Of a stretch of 64,000 nt of DNA, positions 50,538 to 61,542 are shown piece after piece. The stretch covers positions 4,618,823 through 4,682,822 of the forward strand of contig CM074804.1 in the NCBI GenBank assembly GCA_037447605.1, in the 5' to 3' direction. The DNA comes from Zygnema circumcarinatum. Its lineage: Eukaryota; Streptophyta; Zygnematophyceae; Zygnematales; Zygnemataceae. A program made the position numbers and the translations under genes. The notes beneath the pieces are model-generated. The model was not told the origin of the DNA and did no database searches. It saw only the letters and a program-made list of their open reading frames with translations. Each line of letters opens with the position of its first letter. Within the stretch, counting starts at the first letter, position 1.

Positions 50538-52568
50538 ATGACGCGGCTGTTGATCATGGGCATCCTCGGCGCTGTTGCGGCTGGCACGCTGTTCTCAACT
50601 GTGGGTAGGTTTCGGAAGAGGATTACAGCAGGCAAGGGAGACTTGCGGGATAGTGGGAGTAGTGCAGGGGTAGGGGGCGAGCCAGCGGATGATGGTCAGG
50701 ATGGCGACGAGGATGGCGGCGTGCATATGCCGTGTTGTCCATCTCTTGGACACATCCGAAGCCTTTCATCTCGAGAGGCAAGCTCTGGTTCAAGCTCGGC
50801 TGTTGCGGCTCTTGAGTCGCTTCCTGCAAAAGATGACGCTGTTCACACGCCTCAAACTCGGCGGCACAGACGCACTCGCAGCAGGTCCAGCCTTGATGAC
50901 TCAATGCTGAGACGAGAGATGCTGGAGAAGCCGGGAGGGCTTGTCATGAAGTCTGGGCCAATCTCTACCAAAGATGTGGTTGGCGAGTCTGGAAAGCTTC
51001 TCGTTCATCCCAAGGAGAATGTGAAGGTGAAGCGGAGTGAATCATTCCCTTCCAAAATTTCTGTTCCTCGTGGAGGGGATGTGAAGAAGGACAGCCAGAA
51101 TCAGCGGTGCGAAGATGTGAATGCTGCAAAAGGTTCCGTGCCCGCCTCGACATATAAAGAAAGACGGGGACCTTCTCGCAAGGAGGTTCGCTCCGCTGCA
51201 AATCAGGGCAATGTGCTACCTGTAGCACGTGTAATAGCTGTCCCCGTAGCATTGCCAGGGGAAGCAGCCTGGGAAAGTCCTAAGGGAACACGACGTTCTT
51301 TTTTTCGCAAAGATTTGGAAGGAGCGTCTAGAGGACATGTCAAGGCCGGTGGGGGAACATTGCGAGGAGTAAGAGAGCGGAGAGAATCAGATGGTGTGTC
51401 GGAGAGTGAGAAAGTGGATAGAACACGTCACGAGGCTGTCGTCAGGAAGCGTCAAGACAATGAGGTGGAAGAGAGCGCGGCATGGCGATTGGCTAGGCCT
51501 GATATTGGAGGATTTGAAGACATTTCAGAGGTGGTTGATGAGGGCTGGGAAGTGATGGAAGAGCTGTTGGCACAGGGAAGTTCAAATCAGCAGGAGGATG
51601 GGGAGGGCAACGTTGAATTTTTTGATGCCAAGGAGGTCTGGGATAATGGAACTGATAGTAGTCATGAAGATGCCTCAGAGAAGGTTGATGCGGTCGATGC
51701 CTCAAAATCAGCAAAGGTGTTGGAAGAAGCTTGGGAACTTTTGCATCATCTGATGGAACTTGAGGAGGCGATTTATGGTAAGGGCAGCAAGGAGGCAGAC
51801 GGCGTTGCTCTGTCTTCCGAACAATTTGAAGCGATGTTTGGGAAGAATTCAGACTATGAACGCTCCTTGGACCATAAACATAGAAAGTGGTTCACCGACT
51901 ACAGTGAGCTTTGTGAGCTTTCAACGAGATTGCATAGTGATATTGTTAAGCTAGGAGATTCTGACTTCAGAAGTCACCTGCAGTTGGATCAGTGTGATTT
52001 TCAGTCAGGAAACGAATTCGATGGTAACAGGAGTCGGCGTTCTGATGCTTATCTACCAGACCACCATTTTATGGAAACAGGGCTTAGTCATTTCAAAAGC
52101 TTCCGGAACGCGATTCAATCTGATAATGAGGGGGAAGTTTCAGACACTCACCCAGCGAGTCCGGTATGGTCAGATGGAGAGCCGCCGGTGGATGCAGATC
52201 TAGCTGAAGGTCTAGACTTTGAGGCTTTGCGAATAGACATGAGCGAAAGCGATGCTCAAGCTTTAGCGGAGATGTTGGCTTCCGTTCCACTTGTAACAAG
52301 TGCTCCTGAGCTAGACTTTGAACTTCCTGTGGCGAAATCGCGAGTTCGTCGAGAGGGGGTCACAATGGATTTAGATGGCCGGTATGGGCAAGAAACATAC
52401 AGAACATGTTGGTTCCGTGGAGACGACGGTGAGAGTTGCGACGATGGATGGGCTAGTGCGAGCCCGAGTAGTTTGGGGTGTTCTGTAGCTGATGGCATGA
52501 ACTTGGAGCAAATGATTGAGATGATGGAGGAAGTCATTGCGGAGCGTGATCATGGTGAGGACTTGTGA
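50538..52568 (+). CDS. Intronless 676-aa acidic protein with N-terminal membrane anchor, function unknown
   Basis: I do not recognise this protein. A single uninterrupted frame of 676 codons in a window where every other gene is split is itself notable. Residues 4-23 (LLIMGILGAVAAGTLFSTVG) form one hydrophobic helix followed by basic RFRKRI, which predicts a signal anchor with the bulk on the cytosolic side. Residues 30 to about 290 are low-complexity, rich in Ser, Gly, Arg and Lys. From about 300 onward it is strongly acidic with several short amphipathic helices: DEGWEVMEELLAQGS, EEAWELLHHLMELEEAIYGK, AQALAEMLASVPLV and the end MNLEQMIEMMEEVIAERD. The repeated W-x-h-h-h-x-h-h and LEEA-like pattern suggests protein-binding helices. 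Third-position usage is even and no simple repeat drives the frame, so I accept it as a real gene. The ATG at 50538 is the first in frame and directly precedes the anchor. Confidence 0.8.
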   Translation: MTRLLIMGILGAVAAGTLFSTVGRFRKRITAGKGDLRDSGSSAGVGGEPADDGQDGDEDGGVHMPCCPSLGHIRSLSSREASSGSSSAVAALESLPAKDDAVHTPQTRRHRRTRSRSSLDDSMLRREMLEKPGGLVMKSGPISTKDVVGESGKLLVHPKENVKVKRSESFPSKISVPRGGDVKKDSQNQRCEDVNAAKGSVPASTYKERRGPSRKEVRSAANQGNVLPVARVIAVPVALPGEAAWESPKGTRRSFFRKDLEGASRGHVKAGGGTLRGVRERRESDGVSESEKVDRTRHEAVVRKRQDNEVEESAAWRLARPDIGGFEDISEVVDEGWEVMEELLAQGSSNQQEDGEGNVEFFDAKEVWDNGTDSSHEDASEKVDAVDASKSAKVLEEAWELLHHLMELEEAIYGKGSKEADGVALSSEQFEAMFGKNSDYERSLDHKHRKWFTDYSELCELSTRLHSDIVKLGDSDFRSHLQLDQCDFQSGNEFDGNRSRRSDAYLPDHHFMETGLSHFKSFRNAIQSDNEGEVSDTHPASPVWSDGEPPVDADLAEGLDFEALRIDMSESDAQALAEMLASVPLVTSAPELDFELPVAKSRVRREGVTMDLDGRYGQETYRTCWFRGDDGESCDDGWASASPSSLGCSVADGMNLEQMIEMMEEVIAERDHGEDL

Positions 52569-55159
52569 CTTGCAGTGAAGCAAATGTGAATGCAACATCT
52601 GGAGTGGCGATCAAGCCGACTATTCTGTCGTTTTGCTACCATATCCATGTGACTTTCTTGGAAGATGTCATGTGCTATCTGACTGTTCTGCGCATCATTT
52701 GTGGAAGCTTTGTTATGACGGAACCACAGCTGAACTAGTATTTTCATCGTGCTGGGGGTGGATGAGTTCTAGAGACTGTTTTGCTCATGTCGTTGCAAGA
52801 AATGCTGGCGTGCTCCTTTGTCTAGTCATCAGCTGTTTCTGATGTCGCTCTTGCTAATAATACCATAACGATTTATCCAGATGGTGGTAACGAAAATGCT
52901 GATGCGCGGCGACGGTGGGAGGCGCCAATAGCTGAGGCGGGATCCTGGCACGCACAGCAACTGTCTCCACGGCAGCCGGCTATAAGTGTTGCATAACGTG
53001 TGTTGGAGCCCTGTGTAGGTCAACGTCGAACCCTAACCGTTCATACTGAGATGTCCTGCATTACAACAACCGTCGTGTTGTCCTTCCATTCTTCTCAGTT
53101 CCTTTCCGGTTGCTTGCACCGGCACTCCGTTAATGCTTGGTGTTTGAAAGATGGATGAAGCTGCTGGTATGACTGAGTTGAATACTCAAGACGTTTACAT
53201 ACAGTTACGTGTTAAGGCTAAGCTAAACTGCTGTTGTTTATCCAATAAATCCAGTGAAATTCTCAGGCTGAATGCAACTCTTCTCTGGGATGTGTTGGCG
53301 AATGGTGGATTGAGGAACTTGCAGGCAGTAGTTAGAATTGATGGCGTTCTCACGAGCGGCGGCCACTGAAACAAACGTATGCGCACTTCAGCTTCCTTGG
53401 TGCAGCGCCGAATGTTCTGAAGTCTGGAGTGTATTCGCCAATTTGTGGAGTTTAGTTGTTTTTTAGGTTTGAAAGCATCTTCAGACCTTTGATCTAAGAG
53501 TTAAACTGACCGTAAGGTCCTGTAAGTACAAGAAACCCCTCTGCGGTCCCTTTGTTGTATAGGTGTTGTAGGATGAGGATGAGGTTTAGCGTTGTTTTCT
53601 TTGTGACAACTAAGAGGATCAATGATGATGATGATCCTTGATGTGCCCGATCAAAGTCTCTTTTCTTATTTGAAACTAATGGTAAGACTGGCGATTCAGT
53701 CTGTCACGGTAGTCCTCCAGTGTGCCAACTAAAGCAAGTTTAGCGATGTCGTTTTTCGTTGTACTCAATTTTGGCTAGGGGCCTTAGCAGTATCAGTCGG
53801 TGAGTAGAGCTAAATCGGCAGATCGGTCCTCCGGTGTCTCCAGCAGCGAGGCAGCAGCTGGCCGCTTTTCGTCTGCGCCTCCAGGATCATGGTTTTGTGC
53901 CAGGGCTTGGAGGCTGTGGCGGATTGGTGTTGGGGAACTGCAGCAATGGACCATTACATCCTTCTGTAAAATGTTATGTGCCAAGGTTGGGCGCCTCAAT
54001 GAGTTGTGGACGTGGCATGCCATGTGATGATTTTCAGGAGCGAGAGAGAAGGGAGTGAGGTGGCGAGAGGCCATGACTAAGACTATCTCATAGGCGTTTT
54101 TCGCAATTTCAAAATTGGAATTCGAAATTCATTGAATTTGGCATTCGCTTGGACGAAATTCGGCACTACGGTATGTCCAATGTGCAGAACAAGCCGTACC
54201 TCAAGGCAAAAGTTGTCGTCAGCACGTATTTGTGATATCGGCTAAGCTTTTTTTTTTCGTAGAGTCACCCTGCCAATAATGTCACAGGCGAGGGAGAGAA
54301 GATTCACAAAATGAGGATCGCCAAGGGAGCCAAAATACACCGAGAAGAACTGTGAAGCTAAGAGAGGAGAGGAGAGTGAAGAGACGAAATACAGGAGCGG
54401 AGAGATGGGAGACGAGAGGAAGGGAGAGGAGCAACGAGAGGAGGAACGAAAGGAATAGAAGAGCGGTGGGAGAGAGCGGCTAGGAGAGGAAGAGAGAAAG
54501 ACCGGGAATAAAGAGCAGCATATAGCAGTGCCTTGGACCTCTGCCGGAGAGAAGAGTGAAGAAGAGAAAGGAGCTAAGAACATTGAGGAAAACAGTACAG
54601 CGCAGGGACGCTCAGCGCCACTGTGGGAACGCTGAAAGAGAAGGAGAGTCTACCTCGCATTGCGCACAGACAGAAAGCAGACCATGTTTGTGGTGCTGTT
54701 TGGGAGGTTTCAAAGTACAAGCGTGCGATTGGGGGTTTAGTGATAAGTACCCAAGTGCAATGCTTTGTCTTATTATGCTGGTGTTGTAAGGCACATCAAT
54801 ACACTCACAACGTCAAACCTGAACCTCACAGGCTCCTCTGCTGCCCCTCCCCCTCCTGGCTCTGCTGCTGCAAGCTCGCACAATTATTTTCAACAACGCC
54901 TATAGGCCTATAGGCCTTGGAACACCCCTAAATCTGACTCGCATGGTAACACGTCTTCCTGTACTTTGGATGGAACCACTGCGCGCACCACAAACCAGTT
55001 CTATGAGTACACTCACGGCAACGTACGTTTACTGTACAGCCCCTGTCTCTCCCCCCCTCATTCATTGCACGGCGTGACACATCATTAGTCCCGCCGCCTT
55101 CTGCCGGTGCCGGCCGGATCGGCACCCTTGAGGGGCAGGGCAGGGCAGCAGGGCGTCCG
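52569..55159. other. Spacer, no gene seen
   Basis: The left part should be the 3' untranslated region of the preceding gene. A purine-rich (AG) tract runs from about 54270 to 54560. A few 60-110 codon frames occur but none has a recognisable motif. The right end borders the 3' end of the aspartic protease gene. Confidence 0.45.
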
Positions 55160-58100
55160 TCAGGGTTGTCGGGAGCAGTCCTGGGAGAGCCACCCGACTC
55201 GCTGATGGACGTTGTCGTACACGACCAGGTAGCCCCTCAGAGATATGTCTGCACTCAAAGGGAGGCAAATGAAATCACTTCCAAGGTTCTTACCAACACG
55301 AAGAACAGGCCAAAATGTTTTCCGTTAAATCAAAGTACATCGCTGACTAGGAAAGCAGTGGACAGGGAGGGGTGTGCAGTGCTGGTTCTCACCTCCTATA
55401 ATGGTGGTGGCTCCGCCTGGAAGAACCACTCCTCCATCTTGCACTCCTAGACACACACTGCCTGCGGTCTGTTGCCCAGCAGAGGGGAAAAATAGTTCAG
55501 GCACAATCGATCACAAACACGACATTTCGCCAAGGATGCAAATCTATATCTGTGATGACTCTATATGGCAGTGTTTGGGAGGGGCGAAACTACTCGTCGC
55601 ATTCCCAGCTTTTCCCAGCAAACTCACATTGACCACCAAGTACCCTTCTGGCAACAGCTCCAACGTTGCTGTGCTCCATGGCCAGCTTCCACTTCCAAAC
55701 TGCAGCTCCACCGTCTCGAACAGGTGTGCTGCTTCAGCCACAGATCTGCGTTTTGACATTCCCCGCAGGTCCAAAAAATTGCCATATCAAGTTCAAAGGA
55801 ATCGCAAAAAGTCCACGCAAAGCATTCAACTGTTTGCGTGTGACGGCAGACAGCCGTCACCAGCAACTCCTTGAGGTCCCAAGATCTCAAGGTCTCTCTA
55901 TTTCACCTTAACATGCGGCAGCCAGTTACGCAGAAACTGACTGCCGCAATGAAAGAACAACATCCCGATGAAGGAGACAAATAAATGCGCTCGGCGATAT
56001 TGAGAACAAGCATAGTACCTAAACTTGGAGCGACCATGCCAACAGTGTGGCAAAGCGGGGTCTGAAGTATCGAGCTGCATTACAGAGTCACTCAGCTTCG
56101 CTATAATCTGAAGGATAAGGCGAAGAAGGGAATAAACGGGTCAGAAAATAGCGTATAACACCCAATTGTAGCATCTTGCAATGGAAGCATTTATACGAGA
56201 AATCGCAGGGACAAAATTGTGCGAGCCGTAATACCGCTGCCAGCAATGCCTCGAAAGCAGGCTTCACGAGATACGTGAACGCTGAGCCGCTATCAAATAT
56301 CACTCCTCCGTTTTCTCGTGAAAACACTTTTGATTCGATTGGAAGACGAACTGGACCATGCTTGATACTTTGCAAACCGACAAAATAGTATTCCCTGAAC
56401 AAAAGCATCCAACAAAAGACGTGAATTGCAAAGGTCTGATGTGTCATTATCTGAGTAGCTCAATTCCCCGATCACACACAAGCCTTCATGAAGATCACGC
56501 GATGAATCAATGTGGAGCAGAAGGTTCACAAAACAAGTTGGGGTGGGGGGGGAGGGGGGAGGGTAGAGAGAGATAGAGTGAGAGAAGGAGATAACGGAAA
56601 GTGAGACAGCAACAAAGGAGTAAAATATACATGCAAGAGGGCTCGGGAAGCGGCAAAGCGGAAGACATAACGCAGACAGGCAAGAGAAAAAGTAAAAGGC
56701 GACTGGAAGACCAAAAAATAGAACGAATAATGTAACGGACGAGGTTAGGACAAGTACTGTGAGATCCAAAACTCACGCATCGGGTTTGCCTAGCATTGGC
56801 ACCCAGGTCATGCCAGATGGCACCAGCTCACTGCCCAGAAAAAAGTACCCCCCCGCCGCCGCCCCTCCCTTTATGCAGTGGCCAATCACGTTGCTGACGA
56901 GCCCCCGCGCCGCCAATTGCGAGGGCAGGGACACGGGGGCCGAGCCCAGGCCGAGGATGCCGTCCGTACGGGCCGGAGAGTGGGACAGCGCGCCCTCCTG
57001 GTCGTACGCGCACCTGCTCTCGCCTCCTCGCCGCCGCGAAAACCACGAGGAAACAGTGCGGGAATCTCCTCCGTCAGTGCTACAGCTTGATAGCATGCAT
57101 GATTCAGCAAGGGGGGAATGGCCGCATGCTTTTCTCAGAGATTAAGAAATCATGGCTGACGCAAACAGACAAGTTCGTTGTAGCCGCAGATTTGTTTGCG
57201 AATACCTTGTTCGGATGCTCAGAGAGGAAGTTGGTGAACTGACCCAAATGCGACTTCTGTAGGTAGCAGCCGTCCCTGTGGATGAAGGAACGCGAAAGTA
57301 TCTTTCACCAAAACCCCCTGGGAAGAGCTTCCATCGCCGTAGTGGACATCATAGTCACATTGATGATTGCCGTCCTCGGGGGCACATCCTTTAATTTGTC
57401 CTGTTTGCACCTCGCTACACATAGGATCGCGGCAGTTCACCAGTTGCGCCTTCTGTGGGTTGTACCACGCATGGGGTCCCTACAGAAATAGACCGGAACA
57501 CAATAGCCCTGTAAGGTGAGGTTGGCAATAATATTGCAGTTAGCGAGGACATATTCAATGGCAGCAAGGTGGTCAAAATCGTCCATCATCCTTGAGTTTC
57601 CCTGTCCTGTCCTGTGCTGTCCTGTCCCTTGGTAAGTGGGGTGCAGGCAATGTGATAAGTCGGAAAACCTCAGACAATCACATTACGAAAAGACACAACA
57701 GTGACTGATGTGTACCTCTGCGCAGCTAACGCATGGCGCATCACATGTAAGCCATGTGTGATCACTTCCAGTGTCAATATCCAAGTAGTACGTTTTGGGA
57801 GGGTCTCCCACTCCTACAGCGACAAAGTATAGGCTGCAAAAAGCACATAAAGAAACATGAGAAAGTGCAATATGGCGATTGCCTACCAAAAATGGCACTA
57901 AAAAGGCAGAATCCACGCTACTTGGAGGTAAGTGCACCAAAGGAGAATTGTTGAACTTCTCCAACACATTTCGTTCTCCTTCCCCCTTACGCATTCACGA
58001 AAGGGTTCATGCTGCAAATATGCGTCAATCTCTTGCATCCGATAGTTTATGCATTCATTGCCAGAGCATTCACATCACAGAGCATTGTGAAGTAAATACG

Positions 58101-59077
58101 TTTTGCCTGCAACCGTAATATCTAGTTGCAGAAAATCTTCGCAGAACATTCAAAATATCCTAAGCCCAGTCATCAAGTACTTCTCTAAAGAAAATTCATT
58201 GCAGGACGCAGTAAGTATTGCAATGCAAAGAGCGATTTGTTTGGGCTGCCTGGCCGACAGCTTTGAAAGCAAAGACGTTCCTCGGTGTGTGCATGTCAGC
58301 TTCAACAGTTTGCAGATTTCCCTCATAAGAACCAATGAAAATTTAACACAAGCTTGCCAGGAATTTATCTCCTTTCAAAATTGAGAAGACTTCCAGTAAC
58401 CGGAAGAAGCAGAGACAGAATAAAAAAGTCACCTTCGTTTGGAATTCTTTATGGACCCTGCTCCACGCCAGCCCTGCCTCTCTAATGTGCATTATAAGCT
58501 AATATATTGCATGCATTCTTACGAATGGAAGTAGACGTGTGCCTAAGGTGACTCCAAGAATGTGCTAAATGCGTCGTGGGAACGTTCTGTTGCTAAAAGC
58601 TTAATCCCGGCATTCATCCGGTCAACGGTGGCAGACTTACCCGTCAGGAAACACCTTTCCAAAAAGTGGAATACTCTCTCCTTTTCTGGAGCTCACTTTT
58701 CGGTCTCTGATCGTCGGCCTCCCTTGACGGTCTTCAAGGAGTCTCCGCCTCCTCCGAATGTCGTCTCGCTGAAGAAGCTTCCGCAACTTCGTACTGCATT
58801 GTAAATTTGCTTCAGTTTCGTTCCAAAAGCCCTTCTCTTTCCCTGAAAACTCGGTGCCGTCCTTAGGATTCAACTCATAAACATGAGGCAGGTCCTGCGA
58901 CTTATTGCACGGCCTTCGGAACCCTGCTGTTCTAAGGAGAAGGTTGGAAGCGCCTCCCCAGCTCTGAAACAGCACTAAGAAACCAAGCACTACCCCCCCC
59001 ACGACAGAGGCGCCGGCCAGCAGCCTGCTGCCCTGCGGCGACTTCATCCAGGCCGTTTTCCGCAGAACCCGATACAT
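55160..59077 (-). CDS. Membrane-anchored aspartic protease, APCB1-like (pepsin family A1)
   Basis: Nine exons close in perfect phase to 519 aa: 58641-59077, 57716-57833, 57244-57479, 56777-57013, 56235-56394, 56019-56107, 55628-55745, 55393-55468 and 55160-55248. A membrane segment lies at about residues 19-37, followed by a basic pro-region (LRKLLQRDDIRRRRRLLE). The catalytic pair is DTGS (166-169) and DSGS (377-380). Between them are CDAPCVSCAE, NCRDPMCSEV, the YGDGSSSQGVLVKD flap region, and TDGILGLGSAPVSLPSQL with VIGHC. After the second site come LPHCWHGRSKFRSVAE, WPWSTATLELLPEGYLVV, SVCLGVQDG and the end GYLVVYDNVHQRVGWLSQDC. The order and spacing match Arabidopsis APCB1 (At1g49050), involved in processing the BAG6 co-chaperone in fungal resistance, and nucellin-like proteases. 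The start ATG at 59077 precedes the membrane anchor; the frame stays open further upstream, so a longer N-terminus is possible. Confidence 0.95.
57600..57631. repeat. CCTGT pentamer run in a protease intron
   Basis: Six CCTGT-like units lie within intron 2 of the aspartic protease gene. Confidence 0.7.
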
Positions 59078-59507
59078 GCGGTGCCCAGCGAGGTGCAGGC
59101 CCGGAAGCCGCAGCTTCCTCCGCTGCAGAGACGACACAATCGTGCCTGCCGCCCTCAATAATAAGGTAGAGAGCGAGATTAGAACCACTGCACGCTCTGC
59201 CTGTGCCCGTCCCAATGTCCTCCGCGTCCGTCCCGAGGGCCTCCCTGTTTGCCTGTCTGTCTGTCTGATGTGATGCCTCAAACCATAATTGCCAGATGCA
59301 GCACACGCCGAGCGAGCGAGGGAGGGAGAGAGGCCCCGCCAGTCCTCGCGGCTCCTCTCGCGCGCTCGTGCGGTCAAACGCATTACGGGGGCGAAAGGCA
59401 CGCGTGACGTCACGCGTTGACTGCCGGCAAGGGCCGAACTAGGGATGGTCACAAAATTGTTATTATTTTTTAATTATTTTCAAACCGGGATTTTTAAATA
59501 ATGGGTA

Positions 59508-60375
59508 CAGTCTAATCACGTTATAGTGTCCATGTCGGTCCCCACTATAGATCCGTATGTATCAAACGCGTGTATTAATACACTGTATAATACATGCGTA
59601 TTATACAACATTTTAAAAATACAGTGTATTTTTAATGTATTTAACGTATTTTTTTTATTTTCGTGGTTAGTTGAACAAAATTTGATTATAATATTGAAAT
59701 TCCAGAACTTGCCAAGTCACGTCACTTGCCAAACACTCAACACGTGTGACTTGGTCCGTACACGTTCGTACACTCATTCCGTACATAATTTCCGTACGGG
59801 TCTATGTTCCGATTGTACGGCTGTTAACAGTTGCGTTAAGGTATTATACAGTGTATAATACAGTATTAATACTGTATTATACATTGTATCGAACCTCAAA
59901 GTGTATAATACGGATCTATAGTCCCCACACATTTGTGTCACTATATCGGTAATGACCCGTTTGTCGTTTCACATTTATAGTAACAATGTTATTACATATG
60001 TTTTTTGCGGTATATCCGTACGACTTTGATACCGTACAGTGTACTTTTTGGGCAGTCGTCACGTGGGTAGGTGTGTACGAACCCTAGTGAGCATGTGTAC
60101 GGACAACTTGATATGTACGGTCAAGTCGATATCTGACGATATTAGTCGATAATGTGTACGGTCGTAAATATATTTGTAACGCATATTCCGATACGTGGGT
60201 GGATAATATCGACATTTTGAATATATAGTAACAATCAGGGTTTTTAAACGTCATTATATCCGTAATGGCGTCACTACTGGCGCAGGATCTGCAGTGGTGC
60301 AATTCCGTTCCCGGAAAAAAGTCAGTATATTCATGCTGTTCTTATAAACAGTGTCACTATAACGTGATTAGACTG
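59508..60375. mobile_element. Pogo/Tigger-like MITE nested in element 3
   Basis: Terminal inverted repeats of at least 21 bp (CAGTCTAATCACGTTATAG and following) bound this 868-bp segment and are flanked on both sides by TA. The TA duplication and CAGTC...CGTTATA ends are typical of pogo/Tigger-type Tc1-mariner elements. The interior is AT-rich, without a transposase frame, and hosts a further insertion. Confidence 0.8.
59544..59922. mobile_element. Small AT-rich inverted-repeat element nested in the pogo-like MITE
   Basis: A 15-bp perfect inverted repeat, ACTATAGATCCGTAT, bounds 379 bp. CCC or CCCC lies on both outer flanks as a possible short target duplication. Just inside the termini are palindromic words of the GTATAATAC type (about 59560-59610 and 59840-59910). 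The superfamily is unclear. Confidence 0.6.
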
Positions 60376-60460
60376 TAATTCAAAATTATTATTTAAAATT
60401 ACATGCTGATGTCATGTCATGCCGCGATGGTGTCACACCATGGTGAGTGAGTGCGGCCGG

Positions 60461-61542
60461 TGGTGGGCGAGTCCGGCGAGTACCGACTTTTGTCAGAACT
60501 TCTGGGGGAGGATGTGGCTTTGATCTCACGATGGCGAGGCCATCAAATGTACATGGACAAAAGCAGCATGGGGAACCACGAGGGACTGGTCGCAAAAGGA
60601 CCCAAGCACAAAAGAAAGAAGCTAAGAGCGGAAAACTACGCCTAGATTCAACAACGCCGCCCTCCCTAGAAGTAGCCGCGAAGGCCGCCGATGTGCGGCA
60701 CATCACACCGCGCGGAGGGAGGGAGGGAGGGAGCGGCGGAAGGCCACCGACACGGCCACCAACACCCGCAGCATGCCCAAGGAGCATAGAAGCGAAGAGG
60801 GCAACGCTGACGGGCGATGGACGTACGCTGTCGATAGATAAGTAGCGAGGAGCACAGCAGTATGCGATATCTGTATCGCTGACAAGACGCGCCTACTTCT
60901 ATTCATGCATGCAGAATGCACCGAGACGCTGCACAAATCATGCGGTCAAATTACACATTGTCAAAATTGTGGCCTAGCCGTTCTCTGCAAGTCTGACCTC
61001 CATAAGCCGGTCAGGTGTGTAGAGTTGGCCACACACTTCTGCAGACGCAGAATTGGAACTAGTGACGGTAGAGGCCCAAGCATGGAGTCCAGCCTTCAAG
61101 CAGTTTCATGGGTCGATGTGGAACCTTCCGACATAACCATAAGCAAAACAACTCCATAGGGTTTTTAGGATCATAGGGTCACAGCACGAATGCCTTTCAC
61201 TCTGCTACTAACAAGGCTATATTCTCACGAGTCCAAATTGTTGGAGCAAAAGAAAGAAAGAAGAAAAAAAAAAAAAAAAAAAGAAAAAAAAAGAAAAAAG
61301 AAAAAAAAAAAAAGAAAGGAAAGGAAAGGAAAGGAGAGGGGGAGACCTGACTATGTGACAATGTATCACATCGGTTTCCGTGCGAAGCCTACAATAACAC
61401 GATACGTCAACGTCGCCGTTTTTTCTGTCCCTCTACATCTATCGGCCATTACCTTCTCTAGTTCAAACCTGCCCTTGCCATTGAACAACGCGGGGAGTGT
61501 TCGGTCAACCGCCCTTGGTCTCCGCCCGATCTCCCTCTTCTC
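60461..61542. other. Spacer, no gene seen, with an A-rich tract
   Basis: Contains a 90-base A-rich tract with scattered G (about 61250-61340). A frame at 60905-61159 has several cysteines (QNCGLAVLC) but no recognisable fold. The right end should include the DUF218 gene's 3' untranslated region. Confidence 0.4.
61250..61340. repeat. A-rich low-complexity tract
   Basis: Long A runs broken by single G residues, turning into AAAGG units at the right edge. It could be the tail of an old retroposed sequence, but no body or target duplication was found. Confidence 0.8.

Larger units (their letters stand above)
59440..60460. mobile_element. Decayed hAT-like element 3, interrupted by a nested insertion
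   Basis: The left end TAGGGATGGTCACAAAATTG closely resembles the left end of element 2 (TAGGGATGGCCGTAAAATTA) and is followed by the same AT-rich subterminal type. The sequence resumes after the nested insertion (60376) with AATTATTATTTAAAATTACA and a GATGTCATGTCATG region like the interior of element 2. No matching right terminus (CCATCCCTA) was found downstream, so the right border given is approximate and the element is probably truncated. Confidence 0.5.

Noticed and set aside
54242-54583. Ser/Phe/Leu-rich 113-codon minus-strand frame
   Set aside because: It lies on the complement of a purine-rich tract; composition explains it.
60905-61159. Cysteine-containing 84-codon frame that looks a little like a zinc finger
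   Set aside because: Cysteine spacing fits no known finger, no splice or homology support, and it lies beside transposon remnants.
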